A stretch of 64,000 bases of DNA from Pseudomonas sp. B20(2017). Its GTDB lineage: Bacteria > Pseudomonadota > Gammaproteobacteria > Pseudomonadales > Pseudomonadaceae. Location of the stretch: the NCBI RefSeq assembly GCF_002113125.1, contig NZ_NEJP01000008.1, forward strand, positions 1 to 64,000, in the 5' to 3' direction. The position numbers and the translations under genes were made by a program. The first letter of the stretch is position 1; each line of letters begins with the position of its first letter. The notes below the pieces were generated by a model that was not told the DNA's origin, did not search any database, and saw nothing but the letters and a program-made list of their open reading frames with translations. Positions 18,042-27,104 of this stretch are shown here, piece after piece.

Positions 18042-18129
18042 TTTCCTTACGACAATATCAAACCGACACTACAGCGTCGATATTGACCATAGGAACAAAG
18101 CTGAGGGTCAGCTATCGAAGGAGAACCTA

Positions 18130-18252
18130 ATGGACAAGCTACGCGCTGCCTACTGGGTCTGCGTGGCTGTCCATCTGGTCTTCTGGCTGTATGGGCACCT
18201 CAAGACCCTCAATGAGAATCTGGAAGAAAAATCTGAAAGACCACCTCATTGA
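18130..18252 (+). CDS. Small membrane protein, 40 residues
   Basis: The ATG at 18130 follows AAGGAG by 6 bases, so a 40-residue product is preferred to a 77-residue form that overlaps the FRG gene. It has one membrane helix (YWVCVAVHLVFWLYGHL, about 8-24) and a charged C-terminal tail (LNENLEEKSERPPH). It is divergent from the FRG gene, with starts about 90 bases apart. It could be a partner of the FRG protein or a small toxin- or holin-like peptide; no family is recognised. Confidence 0.5.
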   Translation: MDKLRAAYWVCVAVHLVFWLYGHLKTLNENLEEKSERPPH

Positions 18253-18346
18253 TACATGCCCCGCAATTTCCCCCGTGTGCCCACTCAGATGCCTATCGGA
18301 TTGTTGAATCGAGTGCCTCGTGGTTCCCTTCGATACCTCGTCGTGC

Positions 18347-18378
18347 TGTCACAAGTTGCGTCACAACCCCTGTCACAA
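18347..18378. repeat. Right arm-type repeats, three copies at 12-bp pitch
   Basis: TGTCACAA (18347-18354), CGTCACAA (18359-18366) and TGTCACAA (18371-18378) are spaced exactly 12 bases. They repeat the octamer and pitch seen at the left end (12114-12133) and lie about 115 bases inside the right att repeat. They are likely integrase or directionality-factor sites. Confidence 0.62.
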
Positions 18379-18438
18379 CCCGTTGCCAAGTCCTCTCTGA
18401 GATCGTTAGGATAAGGCTCCCTCACGACTTGCAGACGC

Positions 18439-19386
18439 TCAGTCTGTAAACCGAAGGTCTCGCGTTTCGCCCAGCAATAACGGGCGGTTTAGCTCGGTCA
18501 CTTCACGGATGTAATCCCACAACAGGGTGATCCGCTTGAGCTTGCGCAGATCCTCCCGGCAGTACATCCAGAACTGCCGGCTGATGTCGATTTCCTCCGG
18601 CAACACCGGCAGCAGGCGCGGATCCTGAGCCGCGAGAAAGCACGGCAGAATCGCCAATGAGCGCCCCTGCTGCGCCGCCACAAACTGTGCAATCACGCTG
18701 GTGCTGCGCAAGTTTGCGCTGGCGCCGGGCAACACGTTCGCCAGATACAACAGCTCCGAGCTGAACGCCAGGTCATCCACATAACTGATGAATTGATGCC
18801 TGCCCAGGTCGGCGGGGCGGCGGATCGGTGGGTGCTTGTCCAGGTATTCCTGGGTCGCGTAGAGCTGCAAGCGGTAGTCGCAGAGTTTGCAGCACACATA
18901 CGGCCCGTGTTCCGGGCGTTCGAGGGCGATGACGATGTCGGCCTCGCGCTTGGACAGGCTGATGAAGTGCGGCAGCGGCAAGATGTCCACGGAGATTGCC
19001 GGGTAAGCGTCGACAAAGTGGCTCAGTTGCGGGGTGATGAAGAAGCTGCCAAAACCTTCGGTGCAGCCCATCCGCACATGTCCGGAAAGCGCGACGCCAG
19101 ATCCGGACACCTGCTCGCAGGCCATGTGCAGCGTGCTTTCGATCGACTCGGCGTAACTCAACAGGCGCTGGCCTTCGGCAGTCAGCACGAAACCGCTGGT
19201 GCGCGACTTTTCGAACAGCAAAGTGCCGAGCGCCGCTTCCAGCGAACTGATCCGCCGCGACACGGTGGTGTAGTCCACCGCCAGGCGTTTGGCTGCCGTG
19301 CTGGCCTTGCGGGTACGGGCGACTTCGAGGAAAAACTTGAGGTCGTCCCAGTTCAGCGAGCCTAGAGAGGTGATGTTTTTTTGCAT
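18439..19386 (-). CDS. LysR-family regulator, 3' end supplied by the mobile element
   Basis: A 315-residue LysR regulator divergent from mmsA, so it probably controls mmsAB. It has an N-terminal winged HTH (NWDDLKFFLEVARTRKASTA, then AVDYTTVSRRISSLEAALG) and a LysR substrate-binding domain. The ATG at 19386 is chosen; extensions upstream use TTG and show no family sequence. The last residues (from the att repeat onward, ending ETRDLRFTD) come from the integrated element and replace the original tail now stranded at 11906-12044. The reading frame is intact, so the insertion should not destroy the protein. Confidence 0.88.
   Translation of the reverse strand: MQKNITSLGSLNWDDLKFFLEVARTRKASTAAKRLAVDYTTVSRRISSLEAALGTLLFEKSRTSGFVLTAEGQRLLSYAESIESTLHMACEQVSGSGVALSGHVRMGCTEGFGSFFITPQLSHFVDAYPAISVDILPLPHFISLSKREADIVIALERPEHGPYVCCKLCDYRLQLYATQEYLDKHPPIRRPADLGRHQFISYVDDLAFSSELLYLANVLPGASANLRSTSVIAQFVAAQQGRSLAILPCFLAAQDPRLLPVLPEEIDISRQFWMYCREDLRKLKRITLLWDYIREVTELNRPLLLGETRDLRFTD
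18492..18577. repeat. Right attachment repeat (attR side)
   Basis: 86-bp partner of 11959-12044, inside the LysR coding sequence. Sequence to its left, down to the LysR stop at 18439, is element-derived; sequence beyond 18577 is chromosomal. Confidence 0.9.
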
Positions 19387-19535
19387 GTTGGACGGGCTTA
19401 TATGTGCGTTCTTATTAGAAGTTTGCACATCTATACTCCAAAAACAGTCCGACAACCAATTCGTGACACACGCCTCATCTCAAGGCGGATCTTTCGCCTT
19501 GGCTCCCAAGATAAAAACAATTTCCGGAGACCAGC

Positions 19536-21062
<1,527 letters not shown>

Positions 21063-21071
21063 GGAATGGCC

Positions 21072-21959
21072 ATGAAAATCGCATTTATCGGTCTGGGCAA
21101 CATGGGCGCGCCGATGGCGCGCAACCTGATCAAGGCCGGGCATTCGCTGAACCTGGTGGACCTGAACAAGACCGTGCTGGCGGAGCTGGAGCAACTGGGC
21201 GGCACCATTCGTGCCTCGGCTCGCGAAGCTGCTGAAGATGCAGAACTGGTGATCACCATGCTGCCGGCGGCGGTGCATGTGCGCAGCGTCTGGCTCGGCG
21301 AAGACGGCGTGCTGGCCGGGATCGGCAAAGGCGTGCCAGCGGTGGATTGCAGCACCATTGATCCGCAGACTGCGCGCGATGTGGCGGCAGCGGCGGCCAA
21401 ACAAGGCGTGGCCATGGCCGATGCCCCGGTGTCCGGCGGTACTGGCGGCGCCACGGCCGGGACGCTGACCTTCATGGTCGGCGCCACTCCTGAACTGTTC
21501 GCCACCCTGCAACCGGTGCTGGCGCAGATGGGCCGCAACATCGTGCATTGCGGTGAGGTCGGCACCGGCCAGATCGCCAAGATCTGCAACAACCTGTTGC
21601 TCGCCATTTCGATGGTCGGCGTCAGCGAGGCGATGGCGCTGGGCGATGCGCTGGGGATCGACACCACGGTGCTCGCCGGGATCATCAACAGCTCGACCGG
21701 TCGTTGCTGGAGTTCGGAAATGTACAACCCGTGGCCGGGCATCGTCGAAACGGCGCCGGCTTCGCGTGGTTACACCGGCGGCTTCGGCGCCGAGTTGATG
21801 CTCAAGGATCTGGGGCTGGCAACCGAAGCGGCGCGTCAGGCCCATCAGCCAGTGGTGCTGGGAGCGGTGGCGCAGCAGTTGTACCAGGCGATGAGTCAGC
21901 GCGGGGAAGGGGGCAAGGACTTCTCGGCGATTATCAACAGCTATCGCAAGCCGCAGTAA
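21072..21959 (+). CDS. mmsB: 3-Hydroxyisobutyrate dehydrogenase
   Basis: MmsB oxidises 3-hydroxyisobutyrate to methylmalonate semialdehyde with NAD+, feeding MmsA. The 295-residue product starts with a Rossmann loop (FIGLGNMGAPMARNL), has the substrate motif DAPVSGGTGGATAGTLTFM (about 119-137) and the catalytic Lys in GQIAKICNNLL (about 171). GAGGA at 21061-21065 is 6 bases before the ATG at 21072, so this start is preferred to the in-frame ATG at 21066, which overlaps the ribosome site. Confidence 0.95.
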   Translation: MKIAFIGLGNMGAPMARNLIKAGHSLNLVDLNKTVLAELEQLGGTIRASAREAAEDAELVITMLPAAVHVRSVWLGEDGVLAGIGKGVPAVDCSTIDPQTARDVAAAAAKQGVAMADAPVSGGTGGATAGTLTFMVGATPELFATLQPVLAQMGRNIVHCGEVGTGQIAKICNNLLLAISMVGVSEAMALGDALGIDTTVLAGIINSSTGRCWSSEMYNPWPGIVETAPASRGYTGGFGAELMLKDLGLATEAARQAHQPVVLGAVAQQLYQAMSQRGEGGKDFSAIINSYRKPQ

Positions 21960-21988
21960 TCGTCATCAGATCCAATGCAGTAGGTGTT

Positions 21989-22025
21989 GCCGGGAAATCA
22001 CGTCGGGTGGTTTCCCGGCCTTTTT
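21989..22025. terminator. Terminator between mmsB and the cupin gene
   Basis: GCCGGGAAA pairs with TTTCCCGGC, extended by TCAC/GTGG pairs, and is followed by CTTTTTGT. It lies between two convergent genes and ends mmsAB. Confidence 0.85.
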
Positions 22026-22028
22026 GTA

Positions 22029-22373
22029 TCAGGCGAACACAAAATATTTGCGCACGGTCTCGACCACTTCCCAAGTGCCTTTCATGCCAGGCTCGACGAC
22101 GAAGATGTCGCCGGCGCGCAGGTGGATCGGCTCCATGCCGTCCGGGGTAATCACGCAGTAGCCTTCCTGGAAATGGCAGTACTCCCACTTCACGTAATCG
22201 ACCCGCCACTTGCCCGGCGTGCAGATCCAGGTGCCCATGATCTTGCTGCCGTCTTCGCTGGTGTAGGCGTTGAGGTTGACGGTGTGCGGGTCGCCCTCGA
22301 GCTTTTCCCATTTGCAGGCGTCGAGTACGGGCAGCGGGTGGGTGTCGCGCAAAACGGTGATAGGTGCGGTCAT
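22029..22373 (-). CDS. Cupin-domain protein (DUF861 type)
   Basis: A 114-residue single-domain cupin. Motifs are WICTPGKWRVDYVKWEYCHF, EGYCVITPDG and AGDIFVVEPGMKGTWEV, as in the (S)-ureidoglycine aminohydrolase-like Cupin_3 group. Start chosen at ATG 22373 (MTAPITVLRDTHPLPV); the longer reading adds unrelated residues. It is convergent with mmsB. The substrate is unknown; family members are often small metal-binding enzymes or sensors. Confidence 0.8.
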   Translation of the reverse strand: MTAPITVLRDTHPLPVLDACKWEKLEGDPHTVNLNAYTSEDGSKIMGTWICTPGKWRVDYVKWEYCHFQEGYCVITPDGMEPIHLRAGDIFVVEPGMKGTWEVVETVRKYFVFA

Positions 22374-22501
22374 TGGTGAGTTCCAGAATGGGCCTTTGTA
22401 CGGAATCTGCACCCTATAGCGCCGGGTACTTTGCCAATTGTCTGGGCTCGACATTCAGTTGCTCATAAACGCAACAACGATTTGCACTGAACGGTTAATC
22501 A

Positions 22502-22554
22502 ATAACCCTTGGAACATTAATCAAAGAAATGTACTGATCTGGAACAAGGGTTAT
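22502..22554. repeat. 10-bp inverted repeat in the cluster's upstream region
   Basis: ATAACCCTTG (22502-22511) and CAAGGGTTAT (22545-22554) form perfect arms around 33 bases, with TGGAACA beside both arms. It lies in the 526-base gene-free gap (22374-22899) about 280 bases before the MerR-type promoter. Apart from that promoter and this repeat I see nothing in the gap. Confidence 0.4.
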
Positions 22555-22782
22555 GAACTTATAACAAAATTACTTGCTTTAATTTCGCAGGTGATACGCC
22601 AGGGGTGTCGTCGCTAAGTTGCTTTCAATAGTTGAACATGAGTGCGGCGGGCGCGCTCCACCCTACGCAGACATTGTTAAGTAAATATGTCGCTCCGACC
22701 CATCGTCCGCACCAATCGAGTGCAGTATTTACGGGCGTGTGCACGTCCGTCTCAGATCAAATAAAAAACTTTGAACAGCTCG

Positions 22783-22814
22783 TTGACTCTCCCCTTAAGG
22801 GCAGAGTTTAGATT
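22783..22814 (+). promoter_or_regulatory. MerR-type promoter and operator of the biosynthetic cluster
   Basis: -35 TTGACT (22783-22788) and -10 TAGATT (22809-22814) are 20 bases apart, the over-long spacer typical of MerR-activated promoters. The spacer holds a near-perfect palindrome CTCTCCCCTTAAGGGCAGAG (22787-22806, one mismatched pair). The same arrangement occurs before the quinone reductase gene (24 of 32 positions identical). The start codon of the ACP gene is about 85 bases downstream. Confidence 0.78.
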
Positions 22815-22899
22815 TCCGCCGCGTGAGAAGTTGCTGTAGGAAAAGTTACTTCTCGTATGCGGAAAATATGAGTCAGCCACGACATATAGGGAGATAGAA

Positions 22900-23469
22900 A
22901 TGAACAATCCATTGGACTTGGAACAGGTCATTGGCAGCACCCGCGCCATTCTCGCGCAGTTGCTAGTAATGAGCGCCGATGAAATCGATGCGCACAGCAG
23001 CATCGTCGAAGATCTGGGGGCGGATTCGCTGGACATCGTCGACCTCAGCTTCCAGCTGGGTCGTCAGTATGGTTGCACTTTGCCCAAGACCAGCGTGCTG
23101 GACCATGCGGTGGCTGTCTGCGGGGATGCCAGCGAGTTTCTGGCCAACGGCCGGATCACTGAAAACGGCAAGGCCCTGCTGGAGCAAAGCCTGAGCGCCT
23201 ACGCACCGGACCAGCTCAAGGCCGGCATGCAGCCGGCGCAGGTGTTCGCGGCCACCACAGTTCTCAACTGGGCGCAGCAATGTCGCAATCTGTTCAATTA
23301 CCTGCCATCGAGCTGCCCTGACTGCAACGCCCATCAAGCCGTGCTCAACGAGCGTCAGCAAGTGGTCTGCGGTGCCTGCAGCGCACGCCTGGTGCCGGCC
23401 GATGGCGACGAAGTCTCCCGTCAACTGGTCGAGCAGTTTGTGGCCACTCACGTCAAAGAGACGGTGTAG
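22900..23469 (+). CDS. Acyl carrier protein with C-terminal zinc ribbon
   Basis: The 189-residue protein starts with an ACP domain (about 1-85) whose phosphopantetheine site is S43 in LGADSLDIVDL. A linker follows, then a four-Cys zinc ribbon: C139-P-D-C142 and C157-G-A-C160. Ordinary ACPs are about 80 residues, so the extra ~100 residues are unusual. GGGAGA precedes the ATG. It is the first gene of the cluster, 9 bases before the first ketosynthase gene, and should carry the growing chain. The zinc ribbon may dock a partner enzyme; that is inference. Confidence 0.85.
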   Translation: MNNPLDLEQVIGSTRAILAQLLVMSADEIDAHSSIVEDLGADSLDIVDLSFQLGRQYGCTLPKTSVLDHAVAVCGDASEFLANGRITENGKALLEQSLSAYAPDQLKAGMQPAQVFAATTVLNWAQQCRNLFNYLPSSCPDCNAHQAVLNERQQVVCGACSARLVPADGDEVSRQLVEQFVATHVKETV

Positions 23470-23477
23470 GAGCTCAC

Positions 23478-24752
23478 ATGCGGGCACGAGAAGTCTATGT
23501 GAGCGGGTTCGGCCTGGTGGCGCCCATGGCGCTGGACGCTGCCACGTTGTTCGAGCGCATCTGCCGGAAACAATCCTGTGTCCGCGAACATCCCCGGTTC
23601 CAGGCGTTGGGGTTTCGCAACAGTGCGGCCGGGTTTATCGATGATGCGCAGTGGCAGAAGATCGCGGCTGGATTCGGTGGCAATGCAGCGCTGCACCCGC
23701 GTCAGAGCGTGCTGGCCGAGTACGTCGCGCGTCAGGCGTTGCAGCACGCCGGTCTGACTCCGGCCGACTTTGCCCACAGCCGCAGCGGCCTGTTCCTGGG
23801 AGCCAATAAATACTGTGCCGACAGTCACGATCTGCAGCGGGTCAGTCGATGCATGGATGACGCGGGGCGAGTCGATCTGGATCGCCTGCTCGACCATCCG
23901 GCGCCGCCGAGCGCTGCGTTCGCGCGTCGGGTTGATCAGCAGACCCAGCACCTGGCGGACTGGCTCGGTATACGCGACTGCATCTCGACCCATTCCGACG
24001 CTTGTGCCGCCGGCACCATGGCCATCGGCAGCGCCTACCGGGCGATCGAGCGCGGTGAGGTGGATCTGGCGATTTGCGGTGCCGTTGAGCTGATGGCCAA
24101 CGAGCTGCCTTATTACATGTTCAACAGCCTTGGCGCGCTGTGCCAGGCCGACCTGCCGGCAGGCGAGCAGAGCCGTCCCTTCATGCCGGACCGCAGTGGT
24201 TTTGTGCTCAGCGAAGGCGCGGCCCTGGTGATTCTCGAATCCGCCGAGCATGCCCGACGACGCAAGGCCAGGCCATTGGGACGAGTGTTGGGCTACGCCA
24301 ATGTCTGCGAAGCCCAGAAGATGACCTCCAGCAGCCGGGATGGCAGCAAGTACGAGGAATGCATGGACGCTGCAATCGAAGATGCCGGGCTGCTGCGCAG
24401 TGCCGTGCAACACGTCAATACCCACGGTACTTCCACCCAGGCCAACGACAGTTGCGAGGCCCTGGCCCTGCAACGGCTGTTTGGCGAATGTCAGGACTTC
24501 ATGACCTTCACCGCCAACAAGTCGGCCATGGGTCACTCTCTGGCGGGCAGCGGCGCCATTGAAGCCGTGCTGTCGCTGATGACGTTGCGCGACGGTGTGC
24601 TGTTGCCGACCTTGAACTATGAGCCTGAGCGCGCCGAGTACCCTTCATTGAGGTTCCTCAGCCAACCTGTGCGCCAGCCGATCAACGTGGTGATGTCCAA
24701 CTCCTTCGGATTCGGCGGCGTCAACAGTTCGCTGGTTCTGGGGAGGGCATGA
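23478..24752 (+). CDS. Beta-ketoacyl-ACP synthase (active, FabF-like)
   Basis: The 424-residue thiolase-fold condensing enzyme has a complete Cys-His-His triad: C176 (DACAAGT), H316 (NTHGTST) and H353 (AMGHSLAG), and the C-terminal glycine-rich loop NSFGFGGVNSS. It would extend the ACP-bound chain by decarboxylative condensation. It is directly followed, with no gap, by a shorter ketosynthase-like gene without the Cys, so the two may pair like a ketosynthase and chain-length factor. Confidence 0.9.
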   Translation: MRAREVYVSGFGLVAPMALDAATLFERICRKQSCVREHPRFQALGFRNSAAGFIDDAQWQKIAAGFGGNAALHPRQSVLAEYVARQALQHAGLTPADFAHSRSGLFLGANKYCADSHDLQRVSRCMDDAGRVDLDRLLDHPAPPSAAFARRVDQQTQHLADWLGIRDCISTHSDACAAGTMAIGSAYRAIERGEVDLAICGAVELMANELPYYMFNSLGALCQADLPAGEQSRPFMPDRSGFVLSEGAALVILESAEHARRRKARPLGRVLGYANVCEAQKMTSSSRDGSKYEECMDAAIEDAGLLRSAVQHVNTHGTSTQANDSCEALALQRLFGECQDFMTFTANKSAMGHSLAGSGAIEAVLSLMTLRDGVLLPTLNYEPERAEYPSLRFLSQPVRQPINVVMSNSFGFGGVNSSLVLGRA

Positions 24753-24753
24753 C

Positions 24754-25812
24754 ATGAACAGAGCCCTCTACATCAACGCGGCTGCCGTGCTCAATGTAGC
24801 CGGCAGCGAATGCGCCGACCTGCTCGCGACACCGCCGGTGCCACAACCGCTGGCCTTCGATCCGCAACGTAGCGCCCTGGCGTTGCCCGCGCCGCGCCTG
24901 GCCAGCGATCTGTTCGATCGCAAGATCCAACGCAGCGTCGAGCCGCAGGGGTTGCGTCTGCTGCATTGCGCCGCGCGCCTGGCGCCCGCGCTGGCGTCGC
25001 TGCAACTGCCTGCTGCGCGCATTGCCCTGACCGCCGCCATTCCGGAAGTGGACGCGCCGAGTCCTTGCTGGGATGCAGTGCAGGCGATCCTCGAACAGCC
25101 GCACAAACAGCTGTCGCAACTGTTGGCCAACACCCCGCCATTGCATGCGTTGACGCTGCTCAACAGCAGTGTGATGGCTTACGTGGCCGAGGCGCTGAAT
25201 TGCCATGGCCCGATGGGCGGCTTCTGCTCCCAGGACAATGCCGGGCTCGATGCGTTGATCGAGGCCTGCCAGCAAATTGCCGAACAACACGCCGATGCGG
25301 CGCTGGTGGTCAGCAGCAGTCCGAACCTGACACCGGCCCTGTACCTGCGCGAGCCCGCTTTGGCGGACGAGCCGGTTTACGGTGAAGGCGCTGCGGCGCT
25401 GTTGCTCAGTTCGGCACCAGCGCAGGACGCCACGCAGATCTTGCGTGTGGCCGGGTTTGCCCGAGGTTACAGCGCCGATCCGCAACGCACGCTGGCCGTC
25501 GGCAAACGCGTGATCGAACGTGCCCTGAGCGAGGAAAAGCTGTGTATGGGTGACGTTGCCAAGGTGGTGGCCAATCCCGCCGACCGGCAACTGATGAGCC
25601 TGTTTGAATCGACGCCACAACACCTACGCAATGTCAGTGCAATGACCGGCGAACTGGGCGCCAGCGGATTGCTGACCGAGGTCGCCATGGCTTTGCACCA
25701 CAGTCGCGAAGCAGGCGCTGTGCCTGGTTACACCTTGCTCGTCAGTCATGGTCGCGCCGGTCACTGGGGCGCATTGCTGTTGGCCAGTGAAACCCTGGAG
25801 AAGTACGCATGA
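24754..25812 (+). CDS. Degenerate ketosynthase-like protein (no active-site Cys)
   Basis: The 352-residue protein keeps parts of the thiolase fold (the GPMGGFCSQDNAGLDALIEA segment around residues 150-170; the GEGAAALLLSS motif) but at the nucleophile position reads DNAGL instead of the usual ACAxG. The His motifs of active enzymes are not visible. It is likely a structural partner, comparable to a chain-length factor. Its start is the base after the previous stop codon, and its end overlaps the next start (ATGA). Confidence 0.75.
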   Translation: MNRALYINAAAVLNVAGSECADLLATPPVPQPLAFDPQRSALALPAPRLASDLFDRKIQRSVEPQGLRLLHCAARLAPALASLQLPAARIALTAAIPEVDAPSPCWDAVQAILEQPHKQLSQLLANTPPLHALTLLNSSVMAYVAEALNCHGPMGGFCSQDNAGLDALIEACQQIAEQHADAALVVSSSPNLTPALYLREPALADEPVYGEGAAALLLSSAPAQDATQILRVAGFARGYSADPQRTLAVGKRVIERALSEEKLCMGDVAKVVANPADRQLMSLFESTPQHLRNVSAMTGELGASGLLTEVAMALHHSREAGAVPGYTLLVSHGRAGHWGALLLASETLEKYA

Positions 25813-27104
25813 GTGCGACACGGATTGTGATCACCGGAATGGGCGCGGTAACCGGATTCGGTTTCGAATGGCAGACCCTCTGGGAAAAAATGCTCGGCGC
25901 CGAACACTGCGTGCGCCCCTGGCAGCCGCAAGACCTGCAGGAAAATGAATTTCCGGTTCGCTACGCGGCGCCCGTGGACATGACGTTGTTACCCGGACAT
26001 TTGCAGAACCACCCGGCCTGGACGCTGCCCCTGGAAAAACGCAGTCGCTTTGGCTGGGTGGCTGCCACCCAGGCCGTCGCCGACAGCGGGTTGAACCCCG
26101 AGCAGTTGCGCGAGGCTGCCGTGCTGTGTGCCTCCGGGGCACCGCAACACATGCTCGCCGACATGCTCCTGACCCAGGCGCCGGACGGCGATGCACCGGA
26201 CTGGCGACACCTGATGGCGCGGGCAACAGAAGTCAGCGCCGAGGGTTCCTTGCGTCAGGCCAACGACCGGCTGGCGCGAGTGATTGCCGACGACCTCGGT
26301 TGTGAGGGCCCGGTGATCAATATCAGTAGCGCCTGTGCCGGCGCATCCCAGGCGATCGGCAATGCGTTCCAGATGATTCGTCGCGGCGAAGTGAATGTTG
26401 CCGTGGCCGGTGGTGCCGACTCGGTGCTCAACCTCGACACCATGGCCGCTTTGTACCTGCTGGGCGCAGCCTCGGGCGAGCAGCGCTGGGGCGCTGATCT
26501 GTGCCGGCCGTTCGATCGTGACCGCAGCGGTCTGATCGCCGGCGAAGGCGGCGGGTTTGTCGTATTGGAAAGTCTTGAGCATGCCCTGGCGCGAGGGGCG
26601 ACCCCGTATGCCGAAGTGCTCGGTTACGGCAGCAGCCTGGATGCCTACAAGGTCACCGCACCGCAGCCAGAGGGCCGGGGCGCCGCGCTGGCCATGCAAG
26701 CGGCGCTGGACGATGCGGGGTTGCAGCCGCAGCAGATTGACCTGATCAATGCCCACGGCACCTCGACGCCCCTCAATGATGTTGCCGAGACCCTGGCCAT
26801 CAAGCAGGTGTTCGCTCAGCGCAAGCATTATCAGACGCTGGCGGTCAGTGCCAACAAGTCGCAATTCGGTCACCTGATCGCGGCGGCCGGGGCGCCGGAG
26901 TGCATTGTCACTGCGCTGGCCTGTCTGAACGATCTGGTCACACCCACCGTGAACCTGCACGAGGCCGATGAACGCTGTGATCTGGATTATTGCGCCGGTC
27001 AGGCTGTCAGCCGTCGTGTCGATTACGCCCTCAGCAACTCCTTTGGCTTTGGCGGCCTGAACACCTCGCTGGCCCTTGGCAAATATCGGGAGCACGGACA
27101 ATGA
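25809..27104 (+). CDS. Beta-ketoacyl-ACP synthase (active)
   Basis: The 431-residue ketosynthase has an intact triad: C176 (ISSACAGASQ), H316 (NAHGTSTPLND) and H355 (FGHLIAAAG), with the NSFGFGGLNTS loop near the end. It is distinct from the first ketosynthase of the cluster and is flanked by two inactive homologues. Overlaps of 4 bases on both sides show tight translational coupling. Probable role: a second elongation or priming step. Confidence 0.9.
   Translation: MSATRIVITGMGAVTGFGFEWQTLWEKMLGAEHCVRPWQPQDLQENEFPVRYAAPVDMTLLPGHLQNHPAWTLPLEKRSRFGWVAATQAVADSGLNPEQLREAAVLCASGAPQHMLADMLLTQAPDGDAPDWRHLMARATEVSAEGSLRQANDRLARVIADDLGCEGPVINISSACAGASQAIGNAFQMIRRGEVNVAVAGGADSVLNLDTMAALYLLGAASGEQRWGADLCRPFDRDRSGLIAGEGGGFVVLESLEHALARGATPYAEVLGYGSSLDAYKVTAPQPEGRGAALAMQAALDDAGLQPQQIDLINAHGTSTPLNDVAETLAIKQVFAQRKHYQTLAVSANKSQFGHLIAAAGAPECIVTALACLNDLVTPTVNLHEADERCDLDYCAGQAVSRRVDYALSNSFGFGGLNTSLALGKYREHGQ

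Larger units (their letters stand above)
11959..18577. mobile_element. 6.5-kb integrative element, candidate satellite of a T7-like phage
   Basis: The element is bounded by an 86-bp direct repeat (83 matches) whose copies lie 6533 bases apart. It has lower GC than its flanks, an integrase gene next to the left end, and a replaced LysR 3' end at the right. Contents in order: tyrosine integrase, orf93, HNH nuclease, orf100, orf131, a capsid-like protein (all plus), an FRG-domain protein (minus), and a 40-residue membrane protein (plus). Two T7/gh-1-like phage promoters precede the HNH gene and the orf100-capsid segment. No replicase, terminase, portal, tail or lysis gene is visible, so it is not a complete prophage. 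Satellite status is inference. Confidence 0.8.

Noticed and set aside
11959..18577. Complete temperate prophage
   Set aside because: No terminase, portal, tail, lysis, repressor or replication genes, and only 6.5 kb.
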